The notes beneath the pieces are model-generated. The model saw nothing but the letters and a program-made list of their open reading frames with translations. It was not told where the DNA came from and did no database searches. Shown here piece after piece: positions 8,336 through 17,542 of a stretch of 64,000 bases of DNA. This stretch comes from Nesterenkonia sandarakina (GTDB lineage Bacteria > Actinomycetota > Actinomycetes > Actinomycetales > Micrococcaceae). The stretch's first letter is position 1; each line of letters opens with the position of its first letter. The translations under genes and the position numbers were made by a program. The stretch lies in assembly GCF_003003175.1 (NCBI RefSeq), contig NZ_PVTY01000014.1:1-64000 (forward strand), in the 5' to 3' direction.

Positions 8336-8680
8336 ATGTCTGTGCTGAAATACTCGTTGCTCCGCCTGGGTGCCTTCTTCATCGTGTTCGCCGCCTGCCT
8401 GATGCTCGATCTGGGCCAATACACGATCTTCTTCGCGCTGATCGTGGGCCTGATCGTGTCCTGGGCGATGGGCTACCTGTTCTTCAATCGGCTGCGCCTC
8501 GAGGCCGGCCAGGAGCTCGCCCGGCGCTTCCGCGGAGACCGCAGGCTGGGCAGCTCGGAGCTCGACGACAACGCGGCAGAAGACGCCCTCGCCGAGGACT
8601 TCCACCTCACCCAGGAGCAGCTTCGCGCGCAGCAGCGCGGCGCCGAGGGCAGCGGACCGCAGACCGAGTCCCCCCGCTAG
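8336..8680 (+). CDS. DUF4229 family membrane protein
   Basis: 114 residues with two closely spaced membrane helices (LLRLGAFFIVFAACLMLDLG and TIFFALIVGLIVSWAMGYLFF), then a basic and an acidic amphipathic C-terminus, the usual DUF4229 layout. Such genes commonly sit between the menaquinone and cytochrome c biogenesis genes in Micrococcaceae, as here. Function unknown. Convergent with ccsB, 33 bp away. Confidence 0.82.
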   Translation: MSVLKYSLLRLGAFFIVFAACLMLDLGQYTIFFALIVGLIVSWAMGYLFFNRLRLEAGQELARRFRGDRRLGSSELDDNAAEDALAEDFHLTQEQLRAQQRGAEGSGPQTESPR

Positions 8681-8713
8681 CCGGGCGGCCCGCTCACGGC
8701 CGGCCGCAGGAGC

Positions 8714-9763
8714 CTACTCCGGCAGACCTGCGTAGGAGTGCAGTCCGGGGAAGTAGATGTTGACCACGGCGTAGTTGAAGATGATGCAGCCGTAGCCGAT
8801 GATCGAGAGCCAGGCGGCGCGGTTGCCGGTCCAGCCGCGGGTGGCGCGGGCGTGGAGGTAGCCGGCGTAGACGACCCAGATCACGAAGGTCCAGACCTCC
8901 TTGACGTCCCAGCCCCAGTACCGGCCCCAGGTCTCTTCGGCCCAGATCGCGCCGGTGATCAGCGGGCCGAGGGTCCAGAACACGAAGCCGACGGCGTTCA
9001 TCCGGTAGGCCCAGTTCTCTAGCGAGGTCGCCGAGGGCGCCAGCCGCAGGAACTGCCAGCCGCTGCGCCGGGTGGTCTCCCCGGCTGCCTGGGAGAGCTC
9101 GCGCCGGTGCTGGATCAGCTGCAGCACGTTCATCGCGAAGGTCAGTGTGAACAGCGAGATCGCCAGCACGGCGAGCGAGACGTGGATCGCGATCCAGGGG
9201 CTCTGCAGGGCAGGCTGGACGTGGGCCACCGGGGTCGGGAACCCCATGGTAGCGGCGGCCATCATTGTGACCACGAGACCGAGCGCGAAGGTGCCCAGGA
9301 ACCGGACGTCCTTGCGGGTGAGCACCAGCAGGTAGACCGCGGCGACCACCAGCGCACTGGTGGTCAGGAATTCGTACATGTTCGCCCAGGGCACCCGGTT
9401 CGCGGCGATCCCTCGGGCCGCCACGGCGAAGGTGTGCGCGGCGACGCCCAGCACTGTTAGTGCGACCGCGACATTCGCGAATGGGCGCCGGGTTCCCAGG
9501 TAGGCCATCTCCTCGTCGACCAGCTCCTCCGCCGGGGCGGCCTCAGGCTCTCCTGTCCCGGGGTTGTCTGCAGGCGCGCCGTAGCTTACCAGCGTGCGTT
9601 CTGCGGCGTTCTCCGCGGCCAGCTCAGCCTCCACCCTGCGGATGGTCGCCGAGCTGCGGATCATGTCGACCGCGAAGAGCATGAAGGCGCCGGTGTAGAT
9701 GAACCCGGCGATGAGCATGAACAGTTCGCTGTACTGTGCCAGCTCCATATTGATGGATTGCAT
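8714..9763 (-). CDS. ccsB: Cytochrome c biogenesis protein CcsB/ResC
   Basis: CcsB (ResC) and ResB form the System II haem-delivery and cytochrome c synthase complex. The 349-residue protein has multiple membrane helices and the tryptophan-rich haem-handling WWD-type motif, visible as WAEETWGRYWGWDVKEVWTF, with conserved histidines in loops. ATG at 9763 is preceded by AAAGGA; its A overlaps the TGA of resB by one base, so translation is probably coupled. It is the last gene of the four-gene minus-strand operon. Confidence 0.93.
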   Translation of the reverse strand: MQSINMELAQYSELFMLIAGFIYTGAFMLFAVDMIRSSATIRRVEAELAAENAAERTLVSYGAPADNPGTGEPEAAPAEELVDEEMAYLGTRRPFANVAVALTVLGVAAHTFAVAARGIAANRVPWANMYEFLTTSALVVAAVYLLVLTRKDVRFLGTFALGLVVTMMAAATMGFPTPVAHVQPALQSPWIAIHVSLAVLAISLFTLTFAMNVLQLIQHRRELSQAAGETTRRSGWQFLRLAPSATSLENWAYRMNAVGFVFWTLGPLITGAIWAEETWGRYWGWDVKEVWTFVIWVVYAGYLHARATRGWTGNRAAWLSIIGYGCIIFNYAVVNIYFPGLHSYAGLPE

Positions 9764-11445
9764 CAGGATTCCTTTTCTGGGGCGCGCACCGGCCACTTCT
9801 TCTCGAACTGGGTGCGAAGGGCTATGTTCTCATCTCGGATCTTGAAGTCTTCTCCGCGGGAAAGCAGGCCGTAGCGTACCAGGGTGCGTCCGGCCGGTGT
9901 GGTCTCCACGGTGACCCAGGCGCGACGACGGCGCAGGAAGAGCGAGAGCACCAGACCGCCGAGTGCGGTCAGGGCGAAGATCAGCACTCCCTGCTGCGCC
10001 GGGTTGTAGTGGATGTCGATGGCGATGTAGTCCTTGACCCCGTCGAAACTGATCGAGCCCATGCCTTCGGGCAGGTCGTAGGTCTCGCCTGGGGAGAGCA
10101 CGATGCCGCCGGCGTCGAGCTCTCGGGAGTTCAGCGTCTCGAGGGATTCGGTGTCGAGCACGTAGACGTTCTGGGCGAGCCCGTCGTCGAGTCCGAGGTC
10201 GCCGTAGTAGGAGTTCAGCTGCAGCTCCGGGTTGCCCAGCTCGGGGTCCACCGAGACGGCCAGACCGTCGCCGGCGTCCTGGGAGGTGGGCAGGAACAGG
10301 CCCACGAAGCCGAGCTGCTCGGGTGAGGCGTCGGGCGCCTTGATCACCGCCATGGAGGTATAGACACCGTCATCTGGACGAGTGATTACGGGTCCGGAGA
10401 AGGCGACCTCGCCGTCGCCGTCGCGCACCGTGACCTCCGGGGCGTAGCCGTTGCCGACGAGGAAGACCCGTGCGCCGTCCATGGTCAGCGGCTGGTTGAC
10501 CTTCAGCTCCTCGGTCTGCGGCTCCCCGTCGGCGCCGAGCCGGGTGGTGACGTCAGCGGTGAAGTCCAGGGCCTGGCCGAAGTGGGTGGTCGACTCCCGG
10601 TCGAAGACCCGCTCGAAGGCGTCCAGGCTGACAGAGAAGGGCTGCATCTGGTCCTCGTTGAAGTACGCCCCGGGGTAGAAGTTGTCATAGGCGACCAGGG
10701 CGTTGACGAAGCTCTCGTCCTCGACCAGGATCTTCTGTCCGCGGTAGCTGAACATCGAGCCCAGCGCCACGCAGATCAGCACCCCGACCAGGGAGATGTG
10801 GAAGAGCAGGTTGCCGGTCTCCTTGAGGTAGCCGCGCTCGGCTCCCACGGAGGTCTCCCGGACCTCGACCCGGTAGCGCCGGGCCTTCAGGATCGCCGCG
10901 GCGTCTTGCAGCGCCGTCTCCGCGTCGGGCCCGTCCTGGGCGTCGCCGGCGGAGGAGGACTGCAGCTCCAGGGCGCCGGATTCCGGCAGCCGCTCGAGTC
11001 GGCGCGGGGTGCGCGGCGGGGCGGAGGTGATCTGCTGCCAGTGCTTCTTCGCGCGCGGCAGGATGCAGCCGATCAGCGAGATGAAGAGCAGCAGGTAGAT
11101 CGCGGAGAACCAGATGGAGGAGTAGACGTCGAAGAACTGCAGGAAGTCCAGCACCTCGCCGGCTCCGGGGTTGTCCTCGATCCAGGTGGCCACCGCGAAG
11201 GAGTCCTGGACGCGCTGCGGGAAGATCGATCCGGGCACGGCGGCCACGGCCAGCAGAAGCAGCAGCATCAGCGCGGTGCGCATGGAGGTCAGCTGGGTCC
11301 AGGCCCAGCGCAGCATGCCCTTGACGCCCAGCGCCGGGGTGGCGACCTCGGGCTTGCCGCCGGCAGTGCGCGGGTCGTTCTCGGCGGCTTCGGGTGCGTC
11401 ACGGTGCCCGGCCGGCATATAGGTGTTCTCGCGTTTTTCGGCCAT
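9763..11445 (-). CDS. resB: Cytochrome c biogenesis protein ResB
   Basis: 560 residues. After a hydrophilic N-terminus, membrane helices occur near residues 55-75, 110-130 and 205-225, followed by a large extracytoplasmic domain (about residues 230-475) and a last helix (IFALTALGGLVLSLFLRRRR), the ResB topology. ResB works with CcsB to deliver haem to apocytochromes outside the membrane. It overlaps ccdA at the start and ccsB at the stop by one base each, indicating tight coupling. Confidence 0.92.
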   Translation of the reverse strand: MAEKRENTYMPAGHRDAPEAAENDPRTAGGKPEVATPALGVKGMLRWAWTQLTSMRTALMLLLLLAVAAVPGSIFPQRVQDSFAVATWIEDNPGAGEVLDFLQFFDVYSSIWFSAIYLLLFISLIGCILPRAKKHWQQITSAPPRTPRRLERLPESGALELQSSSAGDAQDGPDAETALQDAAAILKARRYRVEVRETSVGAERGYLKETGNLLFHISLVGVLICVALGSMFSYRGQKILVEDESFVNALVAYDNFYPGAYFNEDQMQPFSVSLDAFERVFDRESTTHFGQALDFTADVTTRLGADGEPQTEELKVNQPLTMDGARVFLVGNGYAPEVTVRDGDGEVAFSGPVITRPDDGVYTSMAVIKAPDASPEQLGFVGLFLPTSQDAGDGLAVSVDPELGNPELQLNSYYGDLGLDDGLAQNVYVLDTESLETLNSRELDAGGIVLSPGETYDLPEGMGSISFDGVKDYIAIDIHYNPAQQGVLIFALTALGGLVLSLFLRRRRAWVTVETTPAGRTLVRYGLLSRGEDFKIRDENIALRTQFEKKWPVRAPEKES

Positions 11446-12239
11446 CAGATGGGCAGCCTCACTTCATTGGCGAACCAGTCCTGCAGAGCATAGACCCAGA
11501 TGTTCCAGACCCCGGAGAGCATCAGCAGTCCGACGACGATCAGCACCGCACCGCCGAAGCGCATCACGGCGACCTTATGCCGCGTGAAGAAGGCCAAGGT
11601 GATCATCCCGCGCTTGAGTCCCAGGCTGATCAGGATGAACGGGATGCCGAGTCCCAGGCAGTAGATGAACATCAGGAAGACCCCGCGGCCCGGGTCTCCG
11701 CCCATCGGGGTGGCCAGGGCGAGCACGGCGGCCAGCGTCGGGCCGATGCACGGCGCCCAGCCGATGCCGAAGGTCGCGCCCAGCAGCGGCGCACCGAGCA
11801 GACCGTCGGGCGGACGGCGCTCGATCTTGCGTTCGCGCTGGAAGAAGGTGAAGGCGCCCATGAAGACCAGACCCATCACGACCACGACGCCGCCCAGCAC
11901 CTGGGTCAGCCAGCCCCCCTCCACGCGGAGCCAGACCATGGCCTGGGTGAAGACCACTCCGATGAGCACGAAGACCACGGAGAAGCCCAGCACGAAGAGC
12001 GAGGCGCCGAGGACCATCCGGGAGCGGCGCCGCTCGTGCAGCTCCACGCCGGAGAGTCCGGTGACGTAGCCCAGGTAGCCGGGCACCAGCGGCAGCACAC
12101 AGGGTGAGAGGAAGGAGACCAGCCCGGCGAGCAGCGCCACCGGGGCGGAGATCAGCAGCGAGCCGTCGAAGACGATCTCGGCGAAGCGGTTGTCGGCGAC
12201 GCCTGCCAGCGGCGCCGCGAGGACCATCGTGTCCATCAC
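11445..12239 (-). CDS. ccdA: CcdA-type thiol-disulfide transporter
   Basis: CcdA/DsbD-family protein that carries reducing equivalents across the membrane to the outward-facing thioredoxin that keeps apocytochrome cysteines reduced. The 264-residue protein has six or more helices with the two conserved cysteine regions FLSPCVLPLVPGYLGYVTGL and FGIGWAPCIGPTLAAVLAL. The start is either GTG 12239 or ATG 12236, both overlapping the TGA of the upstream lipoprotein gene. GGAG is 11 nt before the GTG. Confidence 0.93.
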   Translation of the reverse strand: MMDTMVLAAPLAGVADNRFAEIVFDGSLLISAPVALLAGLVSFLSPCVLPLVPGYLGYVTGLSGVELHERRRSRMVLGASLFVLGFSVVFVLIGVVFTQAMVWLRVEGGWLTQVLGGVVVVMGLVFMGAFTFFQRERKIERRPPDGLLGAPLLGATFGIGWAPCIGPTLAAVLALATPMGGDPGRGVFLMFIYCLGLGIPFILISLGLKRGMITLAFFTRHKVAVMRFGGAVLIVVGLLMLSGVWNIWVYALQDWFANEVRLPI

Positions 12240-12943
12240 CGCTTTGCTGGCTCCGCGGCGGGAGCGCCGAGGCCCGAGGCTGACGCGGCGTCGTCGTCCG
12301 TGTCCGAGCCTGCCTCCGAGGCGGCGGCATCCTCGTCCAGGGCGGTGTTGATCAGGGCGCGCAGGGTGCCGGGCTCGGCGATCCCCAGGATCCGCGCGGA
12401 GACCCGACCCTGCTTGTCCAGCACCAGCGTGGTGGGCACGGCGGAGGGCGGGACGTAATCGGTCATGGCGAGCATCACCTCACCGCTGCGGTCCTCCATG
12501 GAGGGGTACTCGATCCCGAAGGTGCGCTCGAAGGCCTCGGCGGTGGGCTGGGTGTCGCGGGTGTTGACCCCATAGAACTGCACGCCCTCCCCCTCGAACT
12601 CAGCGTGGAGGTCGGCAAGGTCGGGTGCCTCCACACGACAGGGGGCGCAGGCGGCGTACCAGAAGTTGATCACGGTGACCTCGCCCTCCCAGCGCTCGGG
12701 ACCCACCGCGGATCCGTCGAAGAGCGTGGATTCGAACTGCACCGGCTCGCCGCGCTCCTCGGCGGCCAGCTCCTGGACCGATCCGTCGCCGGCGACGTAG
12801 TTGGTGCCGTCGTTCTGCGCACGCTGACTCAGCTCATCGTTGGCGGAGCTGCATCCGGTGAGCGCGAGGGCAGAGGCCAGGCCCACCGCTGCCAGGGCGC
12901 GGAGGCGGGATGTCCGGGAGGTTCGCTTGTCGAAGACGGTCAT
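12236..12943 (-). CDS. TlpA/ResA-like thiol-disulfide oxidoreductase lipoprotein
   Basis: 235 residues. A lipoprotein signal (basic N-terminus, hydrophobic LASALALTGC lipobox with Cys 31) anchors it outside the cell. The thioredoxin fold follows, with the active site WYAACAPC near residue 95 and the cis-proline context SAVPTTLVLD; the acidic, Ala-rich tail from about 200 looks disordered. As first gene of the operon before ccdA-resB-ccsB it should reduce apocytochrome c thiols (ResA role). A TAGAAT -10 embedded in a palindrome lies about 55 bp upstream. Confidence 0.9.
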   Translation of the reverse strand: MTVFDKRTSRTSRLRALAAVGLASALALTGCSSANDELSQRAQNDGTNYVAGDGSVQELAAEERGEPVQFESTLFDGSAVGPERWEGEVTVINFWYAACAPCRVEAPDLADLHAEFEGEGVQFYGVNTRDTQPTAEAFERTFGIEYPSMEDRSGEVMLAMTDYVPPSAVPTTLVLDKQGRVSARILGIAEPGTLRALINTALDEDAAASEAGSDTDDDAASASGLGAPAAEPAKR

Positions 12944-12994
12944 GCGCTGCGGTGTCCAGATCTGAAGAGGGAGTAAGGGTCAGCCGAGCACCAA

Positions 12995-13011
12995 TTCTAC
13001 AGTCCGTAGAA
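12995..13011. promoter_or_regulatory. 17-bp operator-like palindrome at the res/ccd promoter
   Basis: TTCTACAGTCCGTAGAA: 7-bp half sites around 3 nt with one mismatch. On the minus strand it reads TTCTACGGACTGTAGAA followed by T, so its right half forms TAGAAT, a good -10 hexamer for the cytochrome c maturation operon that starts at 12943. A protein bound here would block the promoter. A perfect version of the same site lies at 23098-23114. Confidence 0.55.
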
Positions 13012-13136
13012 GTGCTGCCGGAGCCAGAAGTCACACAACGGCTGCTGCGGGACCTGACGGCGGCTGAGCGGCCACAGGAGACCTCGCGGGCTCGAGCCGA
13101 GAACAGGCGTGGAACAAGGGGTGGCCAGGTGCCGGG

Positions 13137-13838
13137 TCAGGCGCCGGGAAGGTTGGTGGCGACCTTGAGGAGCTCGTGGTTGGGCTCGGCGTAGCTCACC
13201 GATTCCACGCCCTCGGGCCCGATGTGCAGAGAGGTCACCGAGGTCAGTGAACACTCGCGGTCGCGCGGGTCGTGGAAGAGCGGGCGGCCCTCGGCCCAGA
13301 GCCGGGTCACCCAGATCGGCAGCTGGTGGGAGACGACGACGACCTCGGCGCCGTCGCCGTGGGTGGCGAGGGCCTCGTCGGAGAGGTCCTTCACCGCGGC
13401 GAGCACCCGGGCGACCTGGGACTTGTACGGCTCGCCCCAGGAGGGGCGCATCGGGTTGATCAGCAGCGGCCACCGGCGGGGGTTCTTCAGCTGCCGCTTC
13501 ACATCGGAGAGGCCCTCGAATGCATTCTCGGCCTCGAGCACCCGATTCTCCTCGGTGACCGGCAGTCCCAGGCGGGCGGAGATCGGAGCCGCGGTCTCCT
13601 GCGCGCGCTGCAGCGGGGAGGCGGCCAGCATGTGCACCGGCCGGCCCGCCTCGGTGCGCTCCTGGAAGTAGTCGGCGACGCCGACGGCCATCTGCTGGCC
13701 CAGCTCGGAGAGTCCGAATCCGGGCAGCCGTCCATAGAGCACCCGCTGTGGATTGTGGACCTCGCCGTGGCGCACCAGGTGCACGGTGGAGCCTGCCTGC
13801 GGCGCGCTGAGTCGATCCGTGATGTCCCGAGGTTTCAT
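13137..13838 (-). CDS. Histidine phosphatase (phosphoglycerate mutase-like) family protein
   Basis: 233 residues with the phosphohistidine motif [10 protein letters not shown] near residue 20, the second RHG-family arginine in [10 protein letters not shown], and the C-terminal catalytic histidine in [11 protein letters not shown]. Cofactor-dependent phosphatases of this branch act on small phosphate esters; true glycolytic mutase activity is unlikely at this length and context. No Shine-Dalgarno sequence precedes ATG 13838; AAGACT preceded by TG lies 7 nt upstream, which suggests a leaderless start. It lies upstream of the res operon on the same strand, 193 bp away. That gap holds the operon promoter and no obvious gene. 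Confidence 0.88.
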   Translation of the reverse strand: MKPRDITDRLSAPQAGSTVHLVRHGEVHNPQRVLYGRLPGFGLSELGQQMAVGVADYFQERTEAGRPVHMLAASPLQRAQETAAPISARLGLPVTEENRVLEAENAFEGLSDVKRQLKNPRRWPLLINPMRPSWGEPYKSQVARVLAAVKDLSDEALATHGDGAEVVVVSHQLPIWVTRLWAEGRPLFHDPRDRECSLTSVTSLHIGPEGVESVSYAEPNHELLKVATNLPGA

Positions 13839-14021
13839 GGGGCACAGTCTTGCAGAGATCTGCGCGGCGGCCCCACTCTCTGTGCGGACTCCTTGCGCCG
13901 AAGCAGGGTGGGGCGCGAACGTGCACGCCGATACAGTAGTGCTGAGATCGGACCGTGGCAGCGCTGCGGGTCTTGGAGGCGCTCCGTGTGCCGAGAGGGC
14001 CCATGCGCAGAGGAGGGACAC

Positions 14022-15035
14022 ATGAGCAGCACACCCGAAGAGAACCGCTCCCCGGAGCAGCCCCGATGGGGGCAGCGCCGGCCAGAGGGCTCGGCCCCGA
14101 ATCAGCAGCCCGGGCAGGAGACGCCGCAGGACCCGTCGCCGGGCTACGGCCGCTCGGCCAGCTATGGCGAGTCTGCCGGCTATGGACAGCCTCCCAGCTC
14201 CAGCCAGCCGTATGGCTCTGGTCAGCCCCATGGCTCAGGACAGGGATACGGCTCCAGCCAGGGATACGGCCAGCAGCCGCGCCAGGGCCAGCACGGTGGC
14301 GGCCAGTACGGCTACGGGACGCCGCAGGGCCAGGTGCAGGGCCACGCGCCGTCCGGCTACGGGCAGCAGGGCGGCTACGCACCAGGCGCTGCCCCGACCC
14401 AGAAGCCGAAACGACCGATGACGTTGATCCTGGCCATGGTGCTGATGCTGCTCGCCGGCGCCGCGGCGCTCACGCTGAGCATCCTGAGCTTCGGCAGCTT
14501 CGCCTCGGTCGACCCGCAGGACGTCGATCCGTTCTGGACCGAGGTGGCAGCGGAGTCCCAGGCGCAGCAGCCCCCGGGCGCTGAGGAGCTCTCGGTCCAG
14601 GAGCTGATGCTCGGACTCGGGGTCTTGGTGCTGTTGGGCGGGATCATCCTGGCGGCGCTCTACGCGGTCTTCGCCTTCGTGGGCACCATGACCGGCAATG
14701 TCGGGCGGATCCTGGCCACCATCTTCCTGGCAGGCAGCGTGTTCATGATCTTCTTCGGCGTCGAGAACCTGATCGTGACCGGGCTGAGCCTCGCCGCGAT
14801 CGTGGCGCTCTGGCTGCCCGCCAGCAACACCTATGTGCGCGATCGCAAGGCCTGGAAGGAGCTCTCCCGATCCGGGAACCCCTACGGCGGCAGCCCCTAT
14901 CAGGGTCCAGGGCAGTCAGGCCCGCAGGGCTGGGCGCAGAAGCAGAGCCCCTACCACTCGGGTCCCTACCAGTCAGGTCAGCCGCAGAATCCGTACCCGT
15001 CGGACAACCCCTACGGCGGATCTAGCCCACGCTGA
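14022..15035 (+). CDS. Membrane protein with long Gly/Tyr/Gln/Ser low-complexity arms
   Basis: 337 residues. Residues 1-130 are a low-complexity arm of repeating GYG, SGQ and YGQ units, followed by a basic step (KPKRP). Three or four membrane helices occupy about 130-275 ([57 protein letters not shown] and a fourth segment). The C-terminal 55 residues again repeat [11 protein letters not shown]-like units. ATG 14022 has GAGGAGGG in front. The 3' end overlaps convergent purN by 14 bp. No family function recognised; similar Tyr/Gly-rich arms occur in actinobacterial DUF4190-like and cell-envelope proteins. Confidence 0.82.
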   Translation: MSSTPEENRSPEQPRWGQRRPEGSAPNQQPGQETPQDPSPGYGRSASYGESAGYGQPPSSSQPYGSGQPHGSGQGYGSSQGYGQQPRQGQHGGGQYGYGTPQGQVQGHAPSGYGQQGGYAPGAAPTQKPKRPMTLILAMVLMLLAGAAALTLSILSFGSFASVDPQDVDPFWTEVAAESQAQQPPGAEELSVQELMLGLGVLVLLGGIILAALYAVFAFVGTMTGNVGRILATIFLAGSVFMIFFGVENLIVTGLSLAAIVALWLPASNTYVRDRKAWKELSRSGNPYGGSPYQGPGQSGPQGWAQKQSPYHSGPYQSGQPQNPYPSDNPYGGSSPR

Positions 15036-15600
15036 TCGCGCCGGAGCTGATGCCTGCGAGCGTGTTCACCAGCAGGCGACGCTCCTCAACCTTGATCCGC
15101 TCATGCAGCGAGTCCTGATCGTCGTCCTCGCGGACGCGCACGGCCTCCTGGGCGAGGATCGGACCGGTGTCCACCCCCGCGTCGACCTGGTGCACCGTGC
15201 AGCCGCTGATCTTGACCCCATGGGCCAGAGCGTCGCGCACCGCGTGGGCGCCGGGGAAGCTCGGCAGCAGCGCCGGGTGCGTGTTGATGATCGCCGCACC
15301 CACGTGCTCGAGGAACTCGACCCCCAGGATCCGCATGAATCCGCTGGAGACCACCAGGTCCGGGGCGTGGGCGCGCACCGCGTCGGCCAGCGCGAGGTTC
15401 CACGCCGAGCGGTCCCCGCCCTTGACCAGGGGCACCGCGAAGGTCGGGATCCCCGCCGCGGTCGCCCGCGCGATTCCGCCGCAGTCGGGGACGTCGGAGC
15501 CCACCGCGGCGATCTCCAGGTCCAGCTCACCGCCCTGCACAGCATCGATGACGGCTTGGAGATTCGTCCCCGAACCGGAGACCAGGACCACTGTTCGCAT
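15022..15600 (-). CDS. purN: Phosphoribosylglycinamide formyltransferase
   Basis: PurN transfers a formyl group from 10-formyl-THF to GAR in purine synthesis. The 192-residue product shows the family signature: SGSGTNLQA at residues 8-16, the active-site region GFMRILG, the catalytic Asn/His pair in [13 protein letters not shown], and [13 protein letters not shown] with the conserved Asp. Start ATG 15600 has no SD but TAGGCT ends 7 nt upstream. In many Micrococcaceae purN lies beside the DUF6350 gene, as it nearly does here. purH is not in the window. Confidence 0.95.
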   Translation of the reverse strand: MRTVVLVSGSGTNLQAVIDAVQGGELDLEIAAVGSDVPDCGGIARATAAGIPTFAVPLVKGGDRSAWNLALADAVRAHAPDLVVSSGFMRILGVEFLEHVGAAIINTHPALLPSFPGAHAVRDALAHGVKISGCTVHQVDAGVDTGPILAQEAVRVREDDDQDSLHERIKVEERRLLVNTLAGISSGAISVG

Positions 15601-15607
15601 GACCGCC

Positions 15608-15613
15608 AGCCTA
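15608..15613 (-). promoter_or_regulatory. Leaderless -10 element of purN
   Basis: TAGGCT on the minus strand ends 7 nt before ATG 15600, with no Shine-Dalgarno sequence between them. Confidence 0.5.
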
Positions 15614-15660
15614 CTGCGGGTTCTGCGACTCAGCAGTCCCGGCCCGGGGAGGCGCCCCGA

Positions 15661-15666
15661 TAGGGT
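15661..15666 (+). promoter_or_regulatory. -10 element of the 15675 gene
   Basis: TAGGGT ends 8 nt before ATG 15675. Spacing is consistent with a start of transcription at or just before the start codon. Confidence 0.45.
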
Positions 15667-15674
15667 GGTGGACC

Positions 15675-16100
15675 ATGAGCATGTCATCACCAGGCCGCAG
15701 CCGCGCCACTGACCTCGATGAGTCGACGTTCCGCTTCTACGGTCGGTTCACCGGATGGCTCGTGCTGGCGCTGCTGCTGAGCTATCTGGGTCTGCAGCTG
15801 CCGCTTCCCTGGAGGCTGCTCGCCCTGGTGGCGGGTCTTCTCGGCGTCGTCGGCGCAGTGATCCTGCTGGTCCAGTGCTTCCGCAAGAAGCTCCCGGTGA
15901 TGATGCACATCAGCGCGATCGCGGCGCTGCTGTGCTGCGGGATCTTCACCTTCACCGCCACCTCGCAGGCGATCTTCTGGCAGGCCACGGTCGACTTCGA
16001 AGAATGCCGCGCCAGTGCGCTGACCGAGCGCTCGATGGACCGGTGCCTGCTCGACTACGAGGACGGCATGATGAGCTCGATCCCCGGGCTCGGACGCTGA
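15675..16100 (+). CDS. Membrane protein, unrecognised
   Basis: 141 residues: hydrophilic N-terminus, then three hydrophobic helices (about 27-45, 48-66 and 75-95), and a soluble C-terminal tail with two spaced cysteines (EECRAS and DRCLLDYEDG) that would face outside or inside depending on topology. The Cys-x(n)-Cys pair might form a disulfide. Either ATG 15675 or 15681 could start it. It is divergent from purN and convergent with the DUF6350 gene. Confidence 0.72.
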   Translation: MSMSSPGRSRATDLDESTFRFYGRFTGWLVLALLLSYLGLQLPLPWRLLALVAGLLGVVGAVILLVQCFRKKLPVMMHISAIAALLCCGIFTFTATSQAIFWQATVDFEECRASALTERSMDRCLLDYEDGMMSSIPGLGR

Positions 16101-16134
16101 GGCGTCGCCAGCCCCGGTGCGCCGGGAGCTCCGC

Positions 16135-17493
16135 TCAGCCCGTGGTGCGACGGCGCAGCCGCTGCGCTCCCAGCGAGACGCTGTAGCCGAGGATCGCACC
16201 CAGAGCGACCCAGGCGCCGAGCATCCCCGCGCTGAGCAGCGCGTTCGGACCGACGTCGGTCATCCGCCCGACCCCCAGCGAGATGTGGGAGAGCCACAGC
16301 GGCCCCACCGCCAGCAGCGCGGTGACCAGGCCGGTGAACACCCCGAGCGAGAGGGTGGAGAGACCGGCGGCCAACGGACGCCAGGAGATCCGCAGCGTGA
16401 ACCAGTCGTCCAGGTGGTTCTCCCCCTCCCGCATCAGCCACCAGCCGGCCACCACGCCGGCGAGCACCGGCAGCGCCAGCACCAGGAGCGCGTAGGGATG
16501 GGCCTGATCCGGCAGCGCTGCCAGCACCGGCACCGCGGGCACGGCGCCCAGCTCGGTACCCAGCGGGGAGACCACCGTGCCGGTGCCCAGCGCGAAGCCT
16601 GACCCGGTGGAGTAGGCCAGCGCCCACAGGATGAGGTTGGGAGCCAGTCCCAGGTGCAGCACGGTCAGCCCCAGGACCCCGATGATCCCCGGGTTCAGCT
16701 GCTCATAGACATTGGCGATCTCCATCCACTGCATGCCGAGCTGAGCAGCCAGCAGCAGCGAGGCCAGTCCACAGGCGGCGACGAAGCCGACCAGCCCGGC
16801 CCGAGCCACGGCCCAGGCGTAGGACCCGGCCCAGCGCAGCCGCTGCGAGAGCTCATCGATCCGCGCCTCCAGGTCCGTGCCGATCATCCGGGCCGCGCTG
16901 CGCGCCTCCGCATAGCAGCCGGCGAGCGCGGCGAGGCTCATCAGCACGGCCGCGCAGAGCGCCGCCAGCCAGGGCATCACCTGGAAGGCTTCGGCCTGAG
17001 CCACCCACGCGATCCCGGCCGCGCCGGCGGCATAGGTCAGGACCAGGGGAAGCAGTCCCTGCCAGAGCTGGTCTGAATAGGAGCCGCGGGCGATCCTGCC
17101 ACCGGCGCGCCAGCCCAGCCACAGCGGGATCAGCGTCAGGCCCAGCGGAACCAGGTGGAACCAACCGCCGCCGGGAACGTCCAGGGCGCCGCCCAGCGCG
17201 CCGGCCTCGAGGGTGACCACGAGCTCCACCGGGGTGCCGTGCAGCACCAGCCACACCTGCGCCGCCAGGGAGAGCACGGAGTCCAGGTCGAACGCGGAGA
17301 CGCCTCCCGCGAGGCTCATCGCGAGCATCGGGATCCCCACCAGCAGCATGGTGATCAGCAGGATCTGCGCGGCCTCGACCAGACCGATGAGCCACAGCGG
17401 AGGGGTGGGCAGGCGGAATCGGCGGCGGGTGCGCTCGGGCGCGCCGGCAGCGTCACGCGCGGCGGTGCTGGGTTCAGTCTCGGTGGTGGCCAT
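16135..17493 (-). CDS. DUF6350 multi-pass membrane protein
   Basis: 452 residues with roughly ten membrane helices and an N-terminal basic stretch (RTRRRFRLPTPP). It matches the actinobacterial DUF6350 family, usually found next to purN/purH, as here. The C-terminal region contains a W-rich loop (NHLDDWFTLRISWRP). ATAGGA precedes the ATG. Function unknown; transport is a guess only. Confidence 0.85.
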   Translation of the reverse strand: MATTETEPSTAARDAAGAPERTRRRFRLPTPPLWLIGLVEAAQILLITMLLVGIPMLAMSLAGGVSAFDLDSVLSLAAQVWLVLHGTPVELVVTLEAGALGGALDVPGGGWFHLVPLGLTLIPLWLGWRAGGRIARGSYSDQLWQGLLPLVLTYAAGAAGIAWVAQAEAFQVMPWLAALCAAVLMSLAALAGCYAEARSAARMIGTDLEARIDELSQRLRWAGSYAWAVARAGLVGFVAACGLASLLLAAQLGMQWMEIANVYEQLNPGIIGVLGLTVLHLGLAPNLILWALAYSTGSGFALGTGTVVSPLGTELGAVPAVPVLAALPDQAHPYALLVLALPVLAGVVAGWWLMREGENHLDDWFTLRISWRPLAAGLSTLSLGVFTGLVTALLAVGPLWLSHISLGVGRMTDVGPNALLSAGMLGAWVALGAILGYSVSLGAQRLRRRTTG

Positions 17494-17542
17494 CGGTCCT
17501 ATCGTGCCAGCAGGTGCTGGTCTTCGGCTGGAGCAACAGGCC

